DNA from: Haloactinopolyspora alba
Lineage (GTDB): Bacteria > Actinomycetota > Actinomycetes > Jiangellales > Jiangellaceae
Direction of reading: 5' to 3'
Length of the DNA stretch: 64,000 bases
Assembly: GCF_003014555.1 (NCBI RefSeq)
Contig: NZ_PYGE01000008.1
Span: forward strand, 1-64,000
A program made the translations under genes and the position numbers. How positions within the stretch are numbered: position 1 is the first letter of the stretch; each line of letters begins with the position of its first letter. Positions 61,539 to 64,000 of the stretch are shown here, piece by piece. A model generated the notes under the pieces. That model did no database searches. It was given only the letters and a program-made list of their open reading frames with translations, and was not told where the DNA came from.

Positions 61539-62843
61539 TCAGTCGTTCAGCTGCTCGGTGATGGCGACGTCGGCCTCCGCGGCGAGCTGCTCGATGTCAC
61601 CGCCGTTCGCGATCCCGACGAACAGGTCCTCGAGGATGCGTGCCCCCTCGACCGTCGCCCAGCCGGCCGCGGGCGGGGTGAGCTTCGCGTTGCTGACGGC
61701 GTCGATCGCGGCGCGCGCGAACTGGTCGTCACCGAGGCCTTCGGCCAGGGACACCTTCGCCGGAGTCAGGCCGTTCTCCGCGTACTGGCGCTGGAACTCG
61801 TCGCTGAGCATGAGCTCGACGAGGTTCCGGGCAAGCTCCTGGTTCGGCGAGTTGGCCGAGACCGCGATGTTCGAGCCGCCGAGCAGCACGGGCGCCGGCT
61901 CACCGTTGGAGCTGGGGAGGGCGAAGACGCCGACGTTCGGCACCATCTTCGGGCAGCCGATCTCCTCGTTGTCGATGCTCCCGATCATCCAGCCGGGCCG
62001 CAGCATCATGCCGATGTCACCGGCGCAGAACGGCACGTGCGCGTCCGCCTCGTTGCCGTCCTTGGGCGCACCGGAGGCCTCGGTGAACAGCCGCTGCACC
62101 AGCTCGAGACCTTCTTGCGACTCCGGGGTGGACAGTGCGCCGGACCACTGGCCGTCCTCGTTGACGGCGAACGCGCCGCCGGCGTCCCAGAGGAACGCGG
62201 CGCCGTCGCGCCAGTCCTGCCCCGGGAGCCAGAACCCGGAGAAGTTCTTGTTGCCGGCGTTGTCCTGCTTGAGAGTGACGGCGGCGTCGACGAACTGTTC
62301 CATCGTCGTGGGGACCTCGAGCCCGGACTCGGCGAACAGATCCTTGCGATAGAAGACGTAGGCCGAGCCCGCGTAGAGCGGAACGGCATAGGCCTTGCCG
62401 TCCACGCTGCCGGCGTTGACGAACGCGGGCAGCAGGTCGGTGCCACCGAGCTCGGGAACCATGTCGGAGATGTCGCTGAACGCCCCGGCGGTGGTGAACG
62501 TCGGTGCCTGAGTGTTGCCGACCTCCACGACGTCGGGCGTCTCGGACTCGCTGCCCAGCGACGTGGTGAGCCGGTCGACGAGGCCCTCCCACTGCTGCTC
62601 CTCGATGGTCAGCGTGGAGCCCGGGTTCTGCTTCTCGAACTCGGTGACCAGCCACTCGCGCATCGAGTCGGGCGTGTCGGGGCCGTTGAGCCACAGCCGG
62701 ATGTCGGCGGGCTCCGGAGTTCCCCCGTCGCCGTCGGCGTTGGCCCCGGCGCTTTCGGTGTCGTTCTCGGCGTCGCCGCCACACGCGCTCAGCGCGAGCG
62801 CCGCGGCGGCGACGAGGGCAGTGGCGAGGCGGACTCTGTACAC
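61539..62843 (-). CDS. ABC sugar importer substrate-binding lipoprotein
   Basis: 434 residues from GTG at 62843, chosen because AGGAGG lies six bases upstream and a lipoprotein signal starts immediately (YRVRLATALVAAAALALSAC with lipobox LSAC). The mature part is an extracellular family 1 solute-binding protein (DIRLWLNGPDTPDSMREWL, AYAVPLYAGSAYVFYRKDLF). Sugar type cannot be read directly; the NagZ in the operon points to an N-acetylhexosamine-containing ligand. Two ACTG-N13-CAGT sites precede it. Confidence 0.92.
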   Translation of the reverse strand: MYRVRLATALVAAAALALSACGGDAENDTESAGANADGDGGTPEPADIRLWLNGPDTPDSMREWLVTEFEKQNPGSTLTIEEQQWEGLVDRLTTSLGSESETPDVVEVGNTQAPTFTTAGAFSDISDMVPELGGTDLLPAFVNAGSVDGKAYAVPLYAGSAYVFYRKDLFAESGLEVPTTMEQFVDAAVTLKQDNAGNKNFSGFWLPGQDWRDGAAFLWDAGGAFAVNEDGQWSGALSTPESQEGLELVQRLFTEASGAPKDGNEADAHVPFCAGDIGMMLRPGWMIGSIDNEEIGCPKMVPNVGVFALPSSNGEPAPVLLGGSNIAVSANSPNQELARNLVELMLSDEFQRQYAENGLTPAKVSLAEGLGDDQFARAAIDAVSNAKLTPPAAGWATVEGARILEDLFVGIANGGDIEQLAAEADVAITEQLND

Positions 62844-62877
62844 GGCGATCCTCCTGAGAACGGTGGGCATCCTGCCT

Positions 62878-62929
62878 ACTGACAAGTTTCCTTCCAGTAA
62901 TGGTCACCACTGTAAGGTTTGTTATCAGT
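62878..62929. promoter_or_regulatory. Paired 21-bp operator candidates before the importer operon
   Basis: Two sites of identical form, ACTG-N13-CAGT, at 62878-62898 and 62909-62929. They agree at 14 of 21 positions, share a central GTTT, and have centres 31 bp apart, about three helical turns. They lie 35-86 bases before the binding-protein start in an AT-rich stretch. The partial ROK regulator next door is the natural candidate to bind them. Confidence 0.65.
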
Positions 62930-62970
62930 CTTGCCGGTCACAGTTCCGTAACGAGACGTGTACCGTCGGA

Positions 62971-63103
62971 CGATCAGGTGACGAGACGTGCAGCGCCCCC
63001 GCTGAATCGCCCCCATGCGGTCACCTGATCATCTCCACAAAATGGACACGAAACGATCAGGTGACCGCATGACGCCCTCAGGAGCCGATCCGTCACCTGA
63101 TCG
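62971..63103. repeat. Nested palindromes built from GATCAGGTGAC
   Basis: The 11-base core GATCAGGTGAC or its complement occurs four times. Outer arms CGATCAGGTGACG (62971-62983) and their complement (63091-63103) enclose an inner perfect 17-bp inverted repeat (CATGCGGTCACCTGATC at 63014-63030, complement at 63055-63071) with a 24-base loop. ACGAGACGTG is also repeated directly at 62951 and 62981. The 370-base gap between the binding protein and ROK genes holds no convincing gene. Confidence 0.85.
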
Positions 63104-63213
63104 CCCCACGGCGTGGCCAACGCCAGCCTGAACCGCGCGAACGAAGGTGAGCTGGTCCGGGACCTGTCCACCGGCGACGATCCACAGGCGGGGGCCACGA
63201 CAGCAGCAGCCGG

Positions 63214-64000
63214 TCAGTCGACCGTGAACAGCTCGTCGCGAGCCTGTTCCACCGCCCGGATGACGGCGCCGCGCAACACCGGGCCGTCAGCCACAGCCGT
63301 CGGCGCCACCTGCGGGTGCACGGGCGCGATGTGCCGGACGGCTTCGGCGACCATCGCGCACAGCCGCTCGCCGCCGGCCGCGCCGACCTCGCCCGTGACC
63401 ACCACCAGCGCCGGGTCGACGACCGCACAGACCGACGCCACGCCCAGGGCCAGCCGCTCGACCAGCTCGTGCAGGAACCCCTCGGCGGCGTCTCCCCCGG
63501 CGAGAGCCGCCGCGACGGCCGCGGCCGCCCCGTCGGCGACGATGCCGTGCCGCGCGGCCAGCTCGGCGACCGCGCCGGCGCCGACCAGCGCCTGGAACGC
63601 GCCCTTCGCGGGCCGGTCCACGTCAGCGCGCGACGGGACTCCCGGCATCGGCAGGTACCCGATCTCGCCCGCGGCTCCGGTCGCGCCGCGATGCAGGTGG
63701 CCGCTGAGCACGACGGCGAGGCCGACGCCGCGCCCCACCCACAGCAGCACCATGTCGTCCACGTCGCGGGCCGCCCCCACCTCGCGCTCGGCCACGGCCG
63801 CGAGATTGACGTCGTTGTCGAACGTCACGCCACACCCGAGGTCGGCGGCGAGCGCCTGGCGCAGGCCACGATGCCACCCCGGCAGGTCGAAGGAGAGTTC
63901 GATGTCGCCGGTCTCGGGGTCCACGACACCCGGCATGCCGATCACGACGGCGTCGACGGCGTCGGCCACGACACCGCCCTCGCGCGCGACCGCGACGGTC
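63214..64000 (-). CDS. ROK-family regulator or sugar kinase, 5' end outside window
   Basis: The C-terminal 261 residues are visible; the frame stays open to the edge, so the N-terminus (probably a winged helix) is missing. The ROK fold is clear from VIGMPGVVDPETGDIE, VTFDNDVNLAAVAE and HLHRGATGAAGEIGYLPM. The zinc motif CxCGxxGC that should follow is absent; there the sequence reads PGVPSRADVDRPAKGAF. The gene precedes the importer operon in the same direction and may control it through the ACTG-N13-CAGT sites. Without the N-terminus, a sugar kinase role remains possible. Confidence 0.82.
   Translation of the reverse strand, partial: TVAVAREGGVVADAVDAVVIGMPGVVDPETGDIELSFDLPGWHRGLRQALAADLGCGVTFDNDVNLAAVAEREVGAARDVDDMVLLWVGRGVGLAVVLSGHLHRGATGAAGEIGYLPMPGVPSRADVDRPAKGAFQALVGAGAVAELAARHGIVADGAAAAVAAALAGGDAAEGFLHELVERLALGVASVCAVVDPALVVVTGEVGAAGGERLCAMVAEAVRHIAPVHPQVAPTAVADGPVLRGAVIRAVEQARDELFTVD

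Noticed and set aside
62974-63198. 74-residue minus-strand frame containing repeated GDQVT
   Set aside because: The repeated words are only the translation of the GATCAGGTGAC palindromes.

Overview
The window is very GC-rich, tightly packed DNA with GTG and TTG starts, AGGAGG-like ribosome sites and secreted FG-GAP proteins. It is chromosomal DNA of an Actinomycetota species. A Jiangella-like or other filamentous actinomycete is a guess from gene content only. I saw no rRNA, tRNA, CRISPR array, transposase or phage gene.

Layout. 1-6106: a secreted ThuA / glucose-sorbosone dehydrogenase / PKD protein running off the left edge, a two-domain laccase and a ROK regulator. 6110-24864: a glycan block with an OafA-type acyltransferase, four glycosyltransferases, a beta-helix/FG-GAP protein, a small sulfotransferase, a UDP-HexNAc 6-dehydrogenase and three paralogous membrane-anchored coiled-coil methyltransferases. 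An Rrf2/SDR pair sits inside it. 24915-30009: a regulator/detoxification island (TetR-aldo/keto reductase, XRE, YciI, TetR-MFS) that splits the glycan block. 30060-37700: a three-module glycosyltransferase, all four dTDP-rhamnose genes (rmlD, rmlC-rmlA, rmlB) and a second sulfotransferase. 37777-40409: an MNT nucleotidyltransferase antitoxin gene followed by a HEPN toxin domain fused in frame to a complete acetoacetyl-CoA synthetase. 40406-51220: cell-wall export and attachment, with a PGRP amidase, an ABC-2 exporter pair, a GT2, two LCP ligases, a thioesterase and a UDP-glucose dehydrogenase. 51340-58143: acyl-CoA dehydrogenase, a small membrane protein, GNAT, TetR-hydrolase, a rearrangement scar and an oxidoreductase-MarR operon. 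58187-64000: a sugar ABC importer operon without an ATPase, ending in a NagZ-type hexosaminidase, next to a partial ROK gene.

How it fits together. dTDP-rhamnose and UDP-uronic acids would feed the glycosyltransferases. The polymer would leave by the TagGH/Wzm-Wzt-like ABC pair and be attached to peptidoglycan by the LCP proteins. Methyl, sulfate and acyl groups would decorate or cap it. The three methyltransferases (TM helices, long helix, MTase) resemble in layout the WbdD-type chain terminators that set O-antigen length, and one carries a duplicated heptad. This is an inference.

The most unusual items are the HEPN-acetoacetyl-CoA synthetase fusion beside its MNT partner; a palindromic repeat that sits in frame inside that synthetase and recurs across a convergent gene junction at 58 kb; the trio of coiled-coil methyltransferases; nested GATCAGGTGAC palindromes near the right end; and several clear operator arrays that tie regulators to neighbouring genes.
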